Shown piece after piece: positions 1 to 8,845 of a DNA stretch of 64,000 nt. Position numbers and translations under genes: made by a program. This stretch comes from G965195345 sp965277625 (GTDB taxonomy: Bacteria > Pseudomonadota > Gammaproteobacteria > CAKMZV01). Each line of letters starts with the position of its first letter. The stretch's first letter is position 1. The notes below the pieces were generated by a model, which had not been told where the DNA came from, searched no databases, and worked only from the letters and a program-made list of their open reading frames with translations. The stretch is from assembly GCA_965277625.1 (NCBI GenBank), contig OZ255827.1, forward strand, positions 1,674,001 through 1,738,000, read 5' to 3'.

Positions 1-1248
1 GTCATCTGATTCATGCGCCGTGCTCATAAAGCCTGCTTCGTAGGCGGAGGGGGCAAAATAGAAACCTGCTTCCAACATTTTATGGAAAAACTTTGCATAA
101 AGCGCTGTGCCGTTGTGCACTTGAGAAAATCGGCTAACGGGCTCTTCTGTCCCAAGAAACAAACCAAACATACCACCGACGTGATTTTCGCTCAATAAAA
201 AGCCCACTTCTTTGGCACTATTGAGCAATCCCGAACAAAGTTTGTCGGTTTTGGCGCTCAATCGATCGTAAAAATCTGGCTCGCTCAGCAACTCTAAAGT
301 TTTTAAACCGGCAGCCATGCAAATGGGATTGCCCGATAGTGTGCCCGCTTGATAAACAGCGCCTAATGGTGCCAAGTCTTGCATGACTTTGAGTTTGCCG
401 CCAAACGCGCCCACAGGCATTCCGCCCCCAATGATTTTACCCAAGCAAGTTAAGTCAGGTTCAATGCCGTACAGTTCTTGTGCGCCACCTCGCGCCACCC
501 GAAAACCACACATGACCTCATCAAAAATAAGCAGGCTTTGATGACTATCACACAAATCTCTGAGCGCTTTGATGAAGGCGGGGGTTGCTGGAATACAATT
601 CATATTGCCAGCGACGGGTTCGACGATTACCGCGGCAATCTGATCGCCTATGTCGTTAAACACTTCACTCAGTTGTTCAAGATTGTTAAACTCTAAAGTC
701 ACAGTTAAATCGGCCAATACTTTGGGCACGCCTGGTGAACTGGGCTCACCCAATGTCAATAAACCAGAACCGGCTTTGATCAGCAAGCTGTCGCAATGTC
801 CGTGATAACAGCCTTCAAACTTGAGGATTATGTCGCGTTTGGTGTGCGCCCGAGCCAGGCGCAAGGCGCTCATGGTCGCTTCAGTGCCAGAGTTGACGAA
901 GCGGATGAGGTCAATCGAAGGATATATGTCTTTGATGGTTTGAGCAACTTCGGTTTCTATACACGTTGGGGCGCCAAAACTCAGACCTTTATCAACCGCT
1001 TGGTGAACCGCTTGCAGTACTTGCGGATGGGCATGACCCACAATCATCGGCCCCCAAGAACCGACGTAATCGACGTAGGCCTTGCCTTCAATGTCGTGAA
1101 TGTGTGCCCCTTGGGCTGATGCCATGAAAATCGGTTCACCGCCGACCCCTTTAAAAGCGCGAACAGGTGAGTTGACCCCTCCAGGAATGGCGTGTTGGGC
1201 GAGGGCAAATGCTTGCTCGTTGGACGGAGTTAATACGTTTGTTGACAT
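1..1248 (-). CDS. hemL: Glutamate-1-semialdehyde 2,1-aminomutase, 3' end cut by window edge
   Basis: This PLP enzyme converts glutamate-1-semialdehyde to 5-aminolevulinate in the C5 route of haem synthesis, in the cytoplasm. The frame runs from an ATG at 1248 to base 1 without a stop, giving 416 codons; the family is about 426 residues, so only the last few codons are missing. Visible signatures are the N-terminal PGGVNSPVRAF stretch, the NSGTEA motif, FDEVMCGFR, and the PLP lysine at residue 271 inside CLGKIIGGGMPVGAFGG. A protoporphyrinogen oxidase gene lies just upstream on the same strand, so two haem-pathway genes are adjacent. The identification is firm. Confidence 0.96.
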   Translation of the reverse strand, partial: MSTNVLTPSNEQAFALAQHAIPGGVNSPVRAFKGVGGEPIFMASAQGAHIHDIEGKAYVDYVGSWGPMIVGHAHPQVLQAVHQAVDKGLSFGAPTCIETEVAQTIKDIYPSIDLIRFVNSGTEATMSALRLARAHTKRDIILKFEGCYHGHCDSLLIKAGSGLLTLGEPSSPGVPKVLADLTVTLEFNNLEQLSEVFNDIGDQIAAVIVEPVAGNMNCIPATPAFIKALRDLCDSHQSLLIFDEVMCGFRVARGGAQELYGIEPDLTCLGKIIGGGMPVGAFGGKLKVMQDLAPLGAVYQAGTLSGNPICMAAGLKTLELLSEPDFYDRLSAKTDKLCSGLLNSAKEVGFLLSENHVGGMFGLFLGTEEPVSRFSQVHNGTALYAKFFHKMLEAGFYFAPSAYEAGFMSTAHESDD

Positions 1249-1269
1249 AGTATTTATAACCTTGATATT

Positions 1270-2628
1270 CTAAGATTTTATTGATTGAATGAGGCGATCG
1301 GCGACTGACATTCCAGCTTGAATTCTATCAGAGACCGACACCCCATCGTGACCATTTGAGCAAATTTCAAGCCCTGAATATTGCTCTGTCAGATCAGCCA
1401 TGACCGCTGCCATTTTGGCATTATGGCCCAATTCGTATTGGGGAATGCCTTTGTGCCAGCGCATGATTTTTTGAAACATAGGCGCTTCTTTGATTTGTAA
1501 TATTGGATCAAGCTCTTGACGAACCAGTGCCAACAAGTCTTCATCGGAAAACTCAACCAGTTCGGGGTGGTGACTACCCCCCAAAAAGACGGTCAGTAGT
1601 ACACGGTCGGATGGGCAACAAGTGGGAAACATGGTGCTGGAAAATAACACACCAAGCGTCTTGAGGCCTTCGCTTCGAGGAAACAATACCCCAAAACCGT
1701 CAAGCAGATGTCCGATGTCTGAACGTTTGTAGCCCAATGCCAATGACACCACTGGACTGCTTGCCACCTCAGCCAATCGCTGACCATAGGCCCAATGTGG
1801 CAAACATTTGGCGATCTGATGCGCAGGTATGGCCAGCACAAGGTGTTGGGCTGTCCAACATTGTTGTGCCGTTTCAACGGTCCATACGCCAGCATTTTGG
1901 GTAATTTGAACGGCGTCTGTGTTTAGATGAATGCGGCCCTTTAATTGGTCACTGAGCGTGTCTGGCAAAAACTGCATGCCTTGTTTAAAGCTGACACTGC
2001 CTTTTTTTGATGAGGGCTTTGGTGTCTGTTTCTGAGATTGACGGCTTTTGTTCATGAGAACCTTTAGTAATGAACCAGATGTCTGTAGGTCTTGCATGAG
2101 CTTGGGAAAGCACGCTTGCATGGACAATTTATGGATGTCACCTGCCCAGATACCTGATACAAAAGGGTCGATGAAGGTATTGGTAAAGGTCTGACCCAGT
2201 CGGGTGACACAAAAATCATGAATGCTTTGTTCTTGCTGTTTAAGGGGAATTACAGGTTCTAACAACAATCGTAGTTTTGCAAGCGTTGACAGCATGGGTG
2301 AGCGCAATAAGGCTTTGGGCGTTAATGGCACAGGCCATAATTTTTGCCTTAAGCAAATGTATCGATTTTCAGCGCGCGGATCAACCGCAATCATTTGATC
2401 TTCAATGCCCAATGCTTCAACCATTTGAGCGAGTGATGCGTTTAGCACGGTTGAGTTGGCACCAGAATCCACCCGAAAGCCTGACTCAGTAATGGTTTTT
2501 AACATCCCCCCTGTGGTGCTTTGCGCTTCGAGCACTGCCACATCAATCTGTGCTTTGCGCAGCCGCCATGCACACGTTAAGCCACCAATACCAGCGCCTA
2601 CAACGAGGACTTGAACCGATTGAATCAC
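1270..2628 (-). CDS. hemY: Oxygen-dependent protoporphyrinogen oxidase (HemY type)
   Basis: This is a flavoprotein of 452 residues, predicted to oxidise protoporphyrinogen IX to protoporphyrin IX. The N-terminus carries a Rossmann dinucleotide-binding motif (GAGIGG, residues 11-16) followed by the conserved LEAQSTTGG segment of the amine-oxidase/PPOX family. Further family signs are a DPFVSGIWAG segment in the middle and a C-terminal GHDGVSVSDRIQAG segment that closes the FAD site. The start is a GTG at 2628; no better ATG was seen, and the gene is packed 18 bases behind ligA. Its position directly upstream of hemL supports the haem role. Other FAD oxidoreductases of this fold cannot be fully excluded. 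Confidence 0.85.
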   Translation of the reverse strand: MIQSVQVLVVGAGIGGLTCAWRLRKAQIDVAVLEAQSTTGGMLKTITESGFRVDSGANSTVLNASLAQMVEALGIEDQMIAVDPRAENRYICLRQKLWPVPLTPKALLRSPMLSTLAKLRLLLEPVIPLKQQEQSIHDFCVTRLGQTFTNTFIDPFVSGIWAGDIHKLSMQACFPKLMQDLQTSGSLLKVLMNKSRQSQKQTPKPSSKKGSVSFKQGMQFLPDTLSDQLKGRIHLNTDAVQITQNAGVWTVETAQQCWTAQHLVLAIPAHQIAKCLPHWAYGQRLAEVASSPVVSLALGYKRSDIGHLLDGFGVLFPRSEGLKTLGVLFSSTMFPTCCPSDRVLLTVFLGGSHHPELVEFSDEDLLALVRQELDPILQIKEAPMFQKIMRWHKGIPQYELGHNAKMAAVMADLTEQYSGLEICSNGHDGVSVSDRIQAGMSVADRLIQSIKS

Positions 2629-2646
2629 CTTAGGAAAACAAGCTCA

Positions 2647-4632
2647 TCAGGGCATCCAAGATTCAATCGTTTCTGCTGGAATAATTTCAATGCCCAATGC
2701 CAGTGCTTTATCGTACTTTGACCCAGCGTTTTCACCACAAGCTAAAAAATCGGTAGATTTTGAAACTGCGCTTGTCACTTTGGCGCCAAGTTTTTGCAAT
2801 TGGCTTTTGATGTCGTCTCGATGAGCAAAGGCAAATGTCCCAGTAATGACCACGGTCTTACCACTGACCTTATGATCGGAAGCAGGGGCTTGAATCGCTG
2901 GATATACAATGGTTATGCCGCTGTTTTCAATCGTTTCTGCGATTTCCGGCTGCTGTATAAAATACGATACAATGTGTTGGGCAACGATGTCGCCCACATC
3001 ATCAATCTCAACCAAAGCCTCATTTGTGGCTTGTACCAGATGCGCCATAGACTCAAAACGATTCGCCAAATTTTGCGCCGTCACTTCACCGACTTCAGGA
3101 ATACCCAAAGCATAAATCAGTTTGTTAAAGTCAACGGTTTTGGCTTGTTCAAGCGCTAGCAGTAAGTTGGCAATTCTTTTTTCTGCCATCAAAGGCAATT
3201 GTTCCAATTCGGCGGCGCTCAGCCCAAATATATCGAATGATTGGGTGATTAATTGCTTGGCATAAAGCCCTTCAATGGTTTTTTCTGACAAGCCTTCCAC
3301 ATCAAACGCCTTCTTGGAGACAAAGTGGATCAATGCATTGACAACTTGAGCAGGGCAAAGCGATTGATTGGGGCATCGAATCACCGATTTTTCTTCATCT
3401 TTGACCACTTCTGTGCCACATGCTGGACAAATGGTTGGAAAAACATAAGGCACTGATTGCTTGGAACGCTTGGCTAAAACCACTTCGACCACTTCGGGGA
3501 TCACATCCCCTGCCCGTCTCACGACCACCGTATCGCCGATACGCACGTCCTTTCTTTGGATTTCATCCATGTTGTGTAATGTGGCATTGGACACCATCAC
3601 GCCACCAACAAATACTGGTTCTAATCGAGCCACTGGTGTCAATGCGCCCGTGCGACCAACTTGAATTTCAATGTCCTCAAGCACCGTCCATACTTTTTCT
3701 GCAGGAAATTTGTAGGCAATTGCCCATCTTGGCGCGCGCGCTGTGGTGCCCAAGGATAGACGCAAAGATAAATCATCCACCTTAAATACCACGCCATCGA
3801 TTTCATAACTCAGGTTGGGGCGTTTTTGTTGAATGTTTTGATAGTATTGCAACATTTTCTGGACATCATCAGTGGCTTCTAAATCGGGGGAAATGGGCAA
3901 GCCCCAAGATTGAACCGCTGCCAACATGGCACTGTGGCTGGCATAACGCCCTTCTACATTGCTTGAAACGCCGTAGATTGCAATCTGCAAGTCTCTTTGA
4001 TGGACGATGCTGGGATCGAGTTGTCTGAGCGTTCCCGCCGCGGCATTTCTTGGATTGACAAAGGTTTTGGCGCCTTTGGCCAGTTGTTGTTCATTCAGTT
4101 TTTTGAACGAGGTTTTGGGCATGAAAACTTCGCCTCTGACTTCAATGGTTGGCCAGAAATCGCCCCTTAACATTAAGGGGACGGCTCGAATGGCTTTGAC
4201 GTTTTGGGTTATGTTCTCCCCTCTTTGACCATCACCTCGGGTCAGCGCTTTGATAAGTTGCCCTGCTTCATAATGCAAACTGATCGCCAATCCATCTAAT
4301 TTGGGTTCAATGCTGAATACCGTTTTTTCTGGGCGTTGTTGTTGAATTTTCAAAATGAAATTTTCAAACTCGGCTTCGTCAAAAACATTATCCAAAGACA
4401 GCATGGGGTATTGGTGCGCTTCAGATTGAAAGCCACTGTCCAATTTGCCACCCACGCGTTGCGAGGGTGAAAACGCAACGACCCAATCGGGATGCTCAGC
4501 TTCAACTTCAATTAATTTCTGATAGAGTGCATCGTATTGCGCATCGCTGATTGTGGGCGCATCTTCAACATGGTATTGATGCCCCAATTCATTGAGACGA
4601 TCAACCAGTGGGCGGTAATCTGATTTATCCAT
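2647..4632 (-). CDS. ligA: NAD-dependent DNA ligase LigA
   Basis: The enzyme seals DNA nicks in replication and repair using NAD. The protein is 661 residues, the usual length. In order it shows the Ia/adenylation region with the AMP-accepting lysine in KLDG (residues 111-114), an OB fold, a four-cysteine zinc finger at about residues 402-428, helix-hairpin-helix repeats, and a C-terminal BRCT domain in roughly the last 75 residues. The start overlaps the end of zipA by 8 bases, so the two genes are probably translationally coupled, an arrangement common in gammaproteobacteria. Confidence 0.98.
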   Translation of the reverse strand: MDKSDYRPLVDRLNELGHQYHVEDAPTISDAQYDALYQKLIEVEAEHPDWVVAFSPSQRVGGKLDSGFQSEAHQYPMLSLDNVFDEAEFENFILKIQQQRPEKTVFSIEPKLDGLAISLHYEAGQLIKALTRGDGQRGENITQNVKAIRAVPLMLRGDFWPTIEVRGEVFMPKTSFKKLNEQQLAKGAKTFVNPRNAAAGTLRQLDPSIVHQRDLQIAIYGVSSNVEGRYASHSAMLAAVQSWGLPISPDLEATDDVQKMLQYYQNIQQKRPNLSYEIDGVVFKVDDLSLRLSLGTTARAPRWAIAYKFPAEKVWTVLEDIEIQVGRTGALTPVARLEPVFVGGVMVSNATLHNMDEIQRKDVRIGDTVVVRRAGDVIPEVVEVVLAKRSKQSVPYVFPTICPACGTEVVKDEEKSVIRCPNQSLCPAQVVNALIHFVSKKAFDVEGLSEKTIEGLYAKQLITQSFDIFGLSAAELEQLPLMAEKRIANLLLALEQAKTVDFNKLIYALGIPEVGEVTAQNLANRFESMAHLVQATNEALVEIDDVGDIVAQHIVSYFIQQPEIAETIENSGITIVYPAIQAPASDHKVSGKTVVITGTFAFAHRDDIKSQLQKLGAKVTSAVSKSTDFLACGENAGSKYDKALALGIEIIPAETIESWMP

Positions 4633-5464
4633 ATTTCTGTTTTAAAACACTGCGTAATCGGTCAAAGTCAGATTTTTCCAAAGGCGCTCGGTCATTGTTG
4701 AAAATGTCCAGCGTCAAGTTTTGACTTAATTGTTCCGTGACTTGTCTCATCTCTTCAAATGCTTTTATGATGTCAAAAGTTGATTGCACTTGCATACAAA
4801 GCATCAACCCAGGAAATTGAACACTCGTTAATGATTCGTAGGTGAATAAAGCGGGGGCTACGGCATTACAAAGGCGGTACCACTCTACACTGCCCTCCTT
4901 TCGCACAAAACATTGCGAGTCATTATCGTAGTTTAAGGCTGTGGAACCCAAGGCTTCTATGAGTGCTGTGCCTTGTATATGACGGTTCTGTGGCCATAGA
5001 TAGAACACAATAAAATCATCCTTGATGAGCGATTCAGCTTTTCTACCATGCCATGCACTGGGCGGTCTGTATGATTCAGTGACTCGGTTAGGCTTTAATT
5101 GTTCTGATTTTCGCAACGATTTCTTAGGGTCTGTCGTGGGAGGGGTTAAGGTTAATACATCTGGGTCTGCACGATCTGACTGACTGGACTGATTGGATGA
5201 CGGCTGCAAATCCTCATGGGTATCAACGGCCTCTTGTTCATCGTCGATTTTGGCAGGCGCTGTGATCTGATCTATTTCGTCTGACCCGTCTGTTTCATCA
5301 ATATTGACACTTGGCTCAACTTCAACGTCGAGCGACGGTTGTATAGCAGGCGCGTTTTTTTTGGGAATTTTAAAAGAAAATTTTTGGGCACGTTCCCATC
5401 GCCCGAATATATAAAAAGCAAGAAATACGATAAAGAGGGCAATCAATAAAAGCGTAAGCCACAT
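4625..5464 (-). CDS. zipA: Cell division protein ZipA
   Basis: ZipA anchors FtsZ filaments to the inner membrane. The protein has 279 residues. It starts with a single N-terminal membrane segment (about residues 2-22) followed by basic residues, then a long hydrophilic linker rich in Asp, Glu, Ser and Pro (to about residue 135), and ends in the globular ZipA FtsZ-binding domain with the recognisable LIKDDFIVFYLWP and GLMLCMQVQ segments. The order zipA-ligA and the 8-base overlap match the classical gammaproteobacterial arrangement. Sequence identity in the linker is normally low, so the call rests on architecture, the C-terminal domain and context. Confidence 0.93.
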   Translation of the reverse strand: MWLTLLLIALFIVFLAFYIFGRWERAQKFSFKIPKKNAPAIQPSLDVEVEPSVNIDETDGSDEIDQITAPAKIDDEQEAVDTHEDLQPSSNQSSQSDRADPDVLTLTPPTTDPKKSLRKSEQLKPNRVTESYRPPSAWHGRKAESLIKDDFIVFYLWPQNRHIQGTALIEALGSTALNYDNDSQCFVRKEGSVEWYRLCNAVAPALFTYESLTSVQFPGLMLCMQVQSTFDIIKAFEEMRQVTEQLSQNLTLDIFNNDRAPLEKSDFDRLRSVLKQKYG

Positions 5465-5554
5465 AGTATAAGTTTAACGTTCCTTTGTTCCTGCTCAAAT
5501 GGGCGTTTAAAACCCTCTGTGTTGTTATTTTAGCGTGTTATGGTCATTCACCTG

Positions 5555-5583
5555 ATGATGAATGATTGTATAATATTCATCAT
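5555..5583. promoter_or_regulatory. Inverted repeat around a TATAAT, zipA/DHH intergenic region
   Basis: Two perfect 9-base arms (ATGATGAAT at 5555-5563 and ATTCATCAT at 5575-5583) flank an 11-base centre containing TATAAT at 5569-5574. The site lies in the 234-base space between the divergent zipA and DHH phosphoesterase genes. The layout would suit an operator overlapping a promoter, but no convincing -35 box was found at 17 bases, so the role is inferred. Confidence 0.4.
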
Positions 5584-5698
5584 GCCTTGCGCCAGTTGTT
5601 TTAAGGTGGCTCAGACATAAATTTCAAACAACAATAATACCCATTTATCACGACTCTGACTGGTCAAAACGATTAACACCTGCAACCAAAGCACCAAC

Positions 5699-6772
5699 AT
5701 GCAAGCCACCGAAAGAATATTCCACCTCAGCCATACAGATTTAGACGGTTACGGTTCTCAGTTTATGGTTTCTCAAGCTTTCTATAACTGTGCTTTTTAT
5801 AATTGTGATTATAAAGCGATCAACCCCGTATTAAATCAAATTATCAAGCAGATTAAATTAGAACTGTTGACCCAATCCAAAGTCTCGCTATTGCTCATTA
5901 CTGATTTGAACTTAACCATGGAGCAAGCCGACTGGTTACAGCGCACCCTTGACAAACTTCCGGGCAGACCTGAACTACTGCTCCTCGACCATCATGCAAC
6001 AGGGGTTGAAGTGGCTAAAAAACACGCTTGGTATCAATTAGACACCTCGCAGTGCGCCACTCGACTGAGTTGTGACTGGGTCAAACAATTTTTGCCCGAT
6101 GAAGCCACTAAGCAAAAACTTCAAAATTTGTCTGAACTGGTGAATGTGACGGACATGTGGATCAAACAACATCCTTCATTCAATAAAGCCAATTTTCTGG
6201 CTGACATTATGTTCGAAAAACCCTGGTATCCACCAGAAATGACTGAATTGGGCAGGTATTACCGCTTCCATTTGATTCAAAGAATATTTGAAGCATTTCA
6301 AGACAATAAGAATATTGCCGAAGTTGAGCACCTGATGTATCAAATAAAAGAAGATTTTCTCAGTGAAAATCATTTAGACCAAAACATTGTTGAGGATACT
6401 AACATCGCTTTAGATGGCAAATTTTATCACTTGGTTTTACAACGGTTGTTCGTTCAAGGTTTGAATTTCATCAAAATTGATGGCATGAATACTTTGGTAT
6501 TTTATGCGTGGATGGGCCCACTGTTTCAGCACATCAGCTCTATGCTGTTTGAATTAAAACCTGAAATTGATGTGGCTATTCGCATCTCTTCAAATGGCAA
6601 ATTATCGTTTCGATCCCATAGCGAAAATAATAATGTCAGTCTTTTGGCACAAAAATATTTTAATGGCGGTGGACATCCATGCGCAGCTGGGGGCAGTGTC
6701 AATGTCACGCACATTGATTCGTATGACAATGCCGTTAAAATATTGACTCAATATACTTCCAAATCTAAATAA
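5699..6772 (+). CDS. DHH/DHHA1 family phosphoesterase
   Basis: This is a 357-residue protein of the DHH superfamily, metal-dependent phosphoesterases that include NrnA-type oligoribonucleases and cyclic-dinucleotide hydrolases. Seen in the sequence: the N-terminal HTDLDGYG motif with metal-binding aspartates (14 and 16), the DHH triad at residues 97-99 in LLLLDHHATG, and the C-terminal DHHA1 motif GGGHPCAAGG (about residues 323-332). The gene stands alone, divergent from zipA and followed by the HU gene with 234 bases between. The substrate cannot be told from sequence; small nucleic-acid fragments or cyclic nucleotides are the family norm. Confidence 0.85.
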   Translation: MQATERIFHLSHTDLDGYGSQFMVSQAFYNCAFYNCDYKAINPVLNQIIKQIKLELLTQSKVSLLLITDLNLTMEQADWLQRTLDKLPGRPELLLLDHHATGVEVAKKHAWYQLDTSQCATRLSCDWVKQFLPDEATKQKLQNLSELVNVTDMWIKQHPSFNKANFLADIMFEKPWYPPEMTELGRYYRFHLIQRIFEAFQDNKNIAEVEHLMYQIKEDFLSENHLDQNIVEDTNIALDGKFYHLVLQRLFVQGLNFIKIDGMNTLVFYAWMGPLFQHISSMLFELKPEIDVAIRISSNGKLSFRSHSENNNVSLLAQKYFNGGGHPCAAGGSVNVTHIDSYDNAVKILTQYTSKSK

Positions 6773-6884
6773 CAACGGCATTGGCATTCGCAATATTGGT
6801 TCGTTCTGCTGTATCATTAATTGAAAAAAAATCATTTAATTCAGTCTATTTATGACAGAAATAGGCAATTATTGCTTAAAGTAG

Positions 6885-6913
6885 TTGACATAAATACCTC
6901 AAATGGTTAAAAA
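6885..6913 (+). promoter_or_regulatory. Candidate sigma-70 promoter for the HU gene
   Basis: A perfect TTGACA (6885-6890) is followed after 17 bases by TAAAAA (6908-6913), a four-of-six match to the -10 box. It lies about 95 bases upstream of the HU start in an AT-rich stretch with several ATTAAT repeats, and there is a strong ribosome site (GGAGGAG) just before the gene. Confidence 0.5.
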
Positions 6914-7006
6914 TACCACCCGATGAAATGAGAAACAATCATCAATTAATCATTAATTTAACCATTAATCTTATTAAACCTATTTAAAAACTCCTGGAGG
7001 AGCAAT

Positions 7007-7282
7007 ATGAACAAGTCAGATTTAGTCAATGCAATTAGTAGCGAAAGCGGATTAACTCGTGCAGACGCAGCCAGAGCTTTAGATGCAACCGTCGGTGCCA
7101 TCACTTCTGCTTTGTCCAATGGTGATCAAGTAAATATCGTTGGATTTGGGTCGTTTAAAACATCAAAAAGATCTGCTAGAGCAGGACGCAACCCACAAAC
7201 AGGTGAAAGCATCCAAATTGCAGCAGCAACTCTTCCCCGGTTTTCTCCAGGTAAAGCACTAAAAACTGCTGTTAATAAATAG
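7007..7282 (+). CDS. hup: HU-family nucleoid protein
   Basis: This is a 91-residue HU/IHF-family DNA-binding protein, the standard length for HU. It opens with MNKSDLVNAI and carries the conserved arm region with GFGSFKTSKRSARAGRNPQTG and the PRFSPGKALK segment that includes the DNA-intercalating proline. It binds and bends DNA without strong sequence specificity, helping to compact the nucleoid. The start follows a very strong ribosome site (GGAGGAG, 7 bases ahead), fitting high expression. It is monocistronic, with its own promoter and a strong terminator. HU alpha and beta cannot be told apart here. Confidence 0.96.
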   Translation: MNKSDLVNAISSESGLTRADAARALDATVGAITSALSNGDQVNIVGFGSFKTSKRSARAGRNPQTGESIQIAAATLPRFSPGKALKTAVNK

Positions 7283-7300
7283 ACCTGAAGTTTACAATTA

Positions 7301-7330
7301 AAAAAAGCGACTTTCCAGTCGCTTTTTTTT
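7301..7330. terminator. Bidirectional intrinsic terminator between hup and glnB
   Basis: A perfect GC-rich stem (GCGACT, 4-base loop TTCC, AGTCGC) is flanked by an A tract on the left and a T tract of eight on the right. It sits just after the HU stop on the plus strand and just beyond the glnB stop on the minus strand, so it can serve both converging genes. Confidence 0.93.
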
Positions 7331-7372
7331 GTCCTAAATTTGATTAACTGCTAACTGACTCATGCACTTTTA

Positions 7373-7711
7373 TTAGAGGGCATTATCATCAAGCTCACCC
7401 GTCCGTATCCGAATGACTTTTTCTACGTCATAGACAAAGATTTTTCCATCACCAATTTGTCCGGTACTGGTTGCATTTATGATCGAGTCTAATGCCGATT
7501 CAATCACGTCATTGGAAACGACAATCTCAATTTTCAATTTCGGCAGAAAATCAATGACATATTCTGCACCTCGGTACATTTCTGTATGACCTTTTTGACG
7601 GCCAAAACCTTTGACTTCGGTCACAGTCATCCCGTGTATCCCTAATTCACCCAATGCATCTCTTACATCATCTAACTTGAAGGGCTTAATGATGGCAACA
7701 ATCATTTTCAT
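7373..7711 (-). CDS. glnB: Nitrogen regulatory protein P-II
   Basis: This is a 112-residue trimeric signalling protein that senses 2-oxoglutarate, ATP/ADP and, through uridylylation, glutamine, and controls glutamine synthetase and nitrogen regulators. The T-loop carries the modifiable tyrosine at residue 51 within YRGAEYVIDF, and the C-terminal signature TGQIGDGKIFV is intact. The gene is divergent from argC with 77 bases between them and ends against the shared terminator. GlnK is the alternative name; no amtB gene is next to it, which favours GlnB. Its relatives in this window include glutamate synthase and arginine genes. Confidence 0.95.
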   Translation of the reverse strand: MKMIVAIIKPFKLDDVRDALGELGIHGMTVTEVKGFGRQKGHTEMYRGAEYVIDFLPKLKIEIVVSNDVIESALDSIINATSTGQIGDGKIFVYDVEKVIRIRTGELDDNAL

Positions 7712-7788
7712 GTTTAAGTCTCCTAATTATTAACAGTTTTCCGCCTATATTCGCTTAATTATAACCCTTCTAAAGTAAAATAGGCTCT

Positions 7789-8838
7789 ATGAATAATAAA
7801 CTTAAAAAAATTAAAATCGGCATTGTCGGAGGCACAGGTTATACGGGCGTTGAATTGTTGCGGCTTCTGTTGTTGCACCCACACGCTGACATCCGTTGTG
7901 TCACTTCGAGAACACTGGCAGGCACGCCCATTGGCGAATACTTCCCCTCATTGAGACAACAAACCGATTTGGCATTCACAGAACCAAATGATGCGCAGCT
8001 TTGCGATTGTGATGTGGTATTCTTTGCCACACCGCACGGCGTTGCCATGGAAAAAACCCCAACCTTGATCGACCATGACACCAAAGTCATTGACCTTTCG
8101 GCCGATTTTCGTCTGCAAGACACAGCGCTATTTGAGCAGTGGTACGGCATGCCCCATGCGTGCCCTGAATCTTTAAAAGAGGCGGTTTATGGCTTGCCTG
8201 AGTTGTACAGACAAGCGGTTAAAACCGCCCGAATTGTCGCCAACCCAGGTTGCTATCCAACAGCAACTCAGCTGGCATTGTGTCCTTTGCTGGCTGAAAA
8301 CGTGATTCAAACCGATGGCATTGTCGTCGATGCCAAATCGGGGGTCAGTGGCGCGGGCAGAGAAGCAAAAGTTGCGACCTTGTTTGCAGAAGTTTCTGAA
8401 AGCTTTAAAGCATATGGTATGGATGGCCATCGTCATTGGCCAGAAATCCAACAAATTCTTGAACAAACGGCACAAAAGACGGTAAATTTGGTCTTTATTC
8501 CACATTTAGTACCCATGAGCCGAGGCATAGAAATAACCGCCTACGCTCAGTTAAAACAAGATGTTTCAGAACAAGATTTGTTGGCAATCGTCAAACAGGC
8601 GCATAGCCAAAACCCATTTGTTCAGGTCGATCGTGCCATCCCCGAAACGCGTAATGTCAAGGGGTCGAATTTCTGTCAGATCAGCCTACGACGCCCCCAA
8701 GGGGGGTCAACTGTGGTCTTGACCTCTGTCATTGATAATTTGGTCAAAGGTGCTTCAGGTCAGGCCGTACAGAACTTTAATTTGATGTTTGATCTGCCAG
8801 AAGACTGTGCCCTAAGCCAGCTACCTCTATCTCCATAA
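7789..8838 (+). CDS. argC: N-acetyl-gamma-glutamyl-phosphate reductase
   Basis: ArgC catalyses the NADPH-dependent reduction of N-acetylglutamyl phosphate to the semialdehyde, the third step of arginine synthesis. The protein has 349 residues, normal for the family. It begins with the nucleotide-binding GIVGGTGYTG motif (residues 11-20) and has the catalytic cysteine at residue 155 in VANPGCYPTATQL, plus the HRHWPEI segment. It is followed after 7 bases by priA, whose GTG start probably depends on coupling. No argB is adjacent; argF, argD and argG lie elsewhere in the window, so the pathway genes are scattered. Confidence 0.97.
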   Translation: MNNKLKKIKIGIVGGTGYTGVELLRLLLLHPHADIRCVTSRTLAGTPIGEYFPSLRQQTDLAFTEPNDAQLCDCDVVFFATPHGVAMEKTPTLIDHDTKVIDLSADFRLQDTALFEQWYGMPHACPESLKEAVYGLPELYRQAVKTARIVANPGCYPTATQLALCPLLAENVIQTDGIVVDAKSGVSGAGREAKVATLFAEVSESFKAYGMDGHRHWPEIQQILEQTAQKTVNLVFIPHLVPMSRGIEITAYAQLKQDVSEQDLLAIVKQAHSQNPFVQVDRAIPETRNVKGSNFCQISLRRPQGGSTVVLTSVIDNLVKGASGQAVQNFNLMFDLPEDCALSQLPLSP

Positions 8839-8845
8839 CCGTTTT

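Noticed and set aside
478..1119. Plus-strand open frames opposite hemL
   Set aside because: They are shadows of the well-conserved hemL frame and have no ribosome sites or recognisable features.
7712..7788. ARG-box operator ahead of argC
   Set aside because: No stretch in the 77-base glnB-argC gap matches the paired ARG-box pattern well enough to claim ArgR control.
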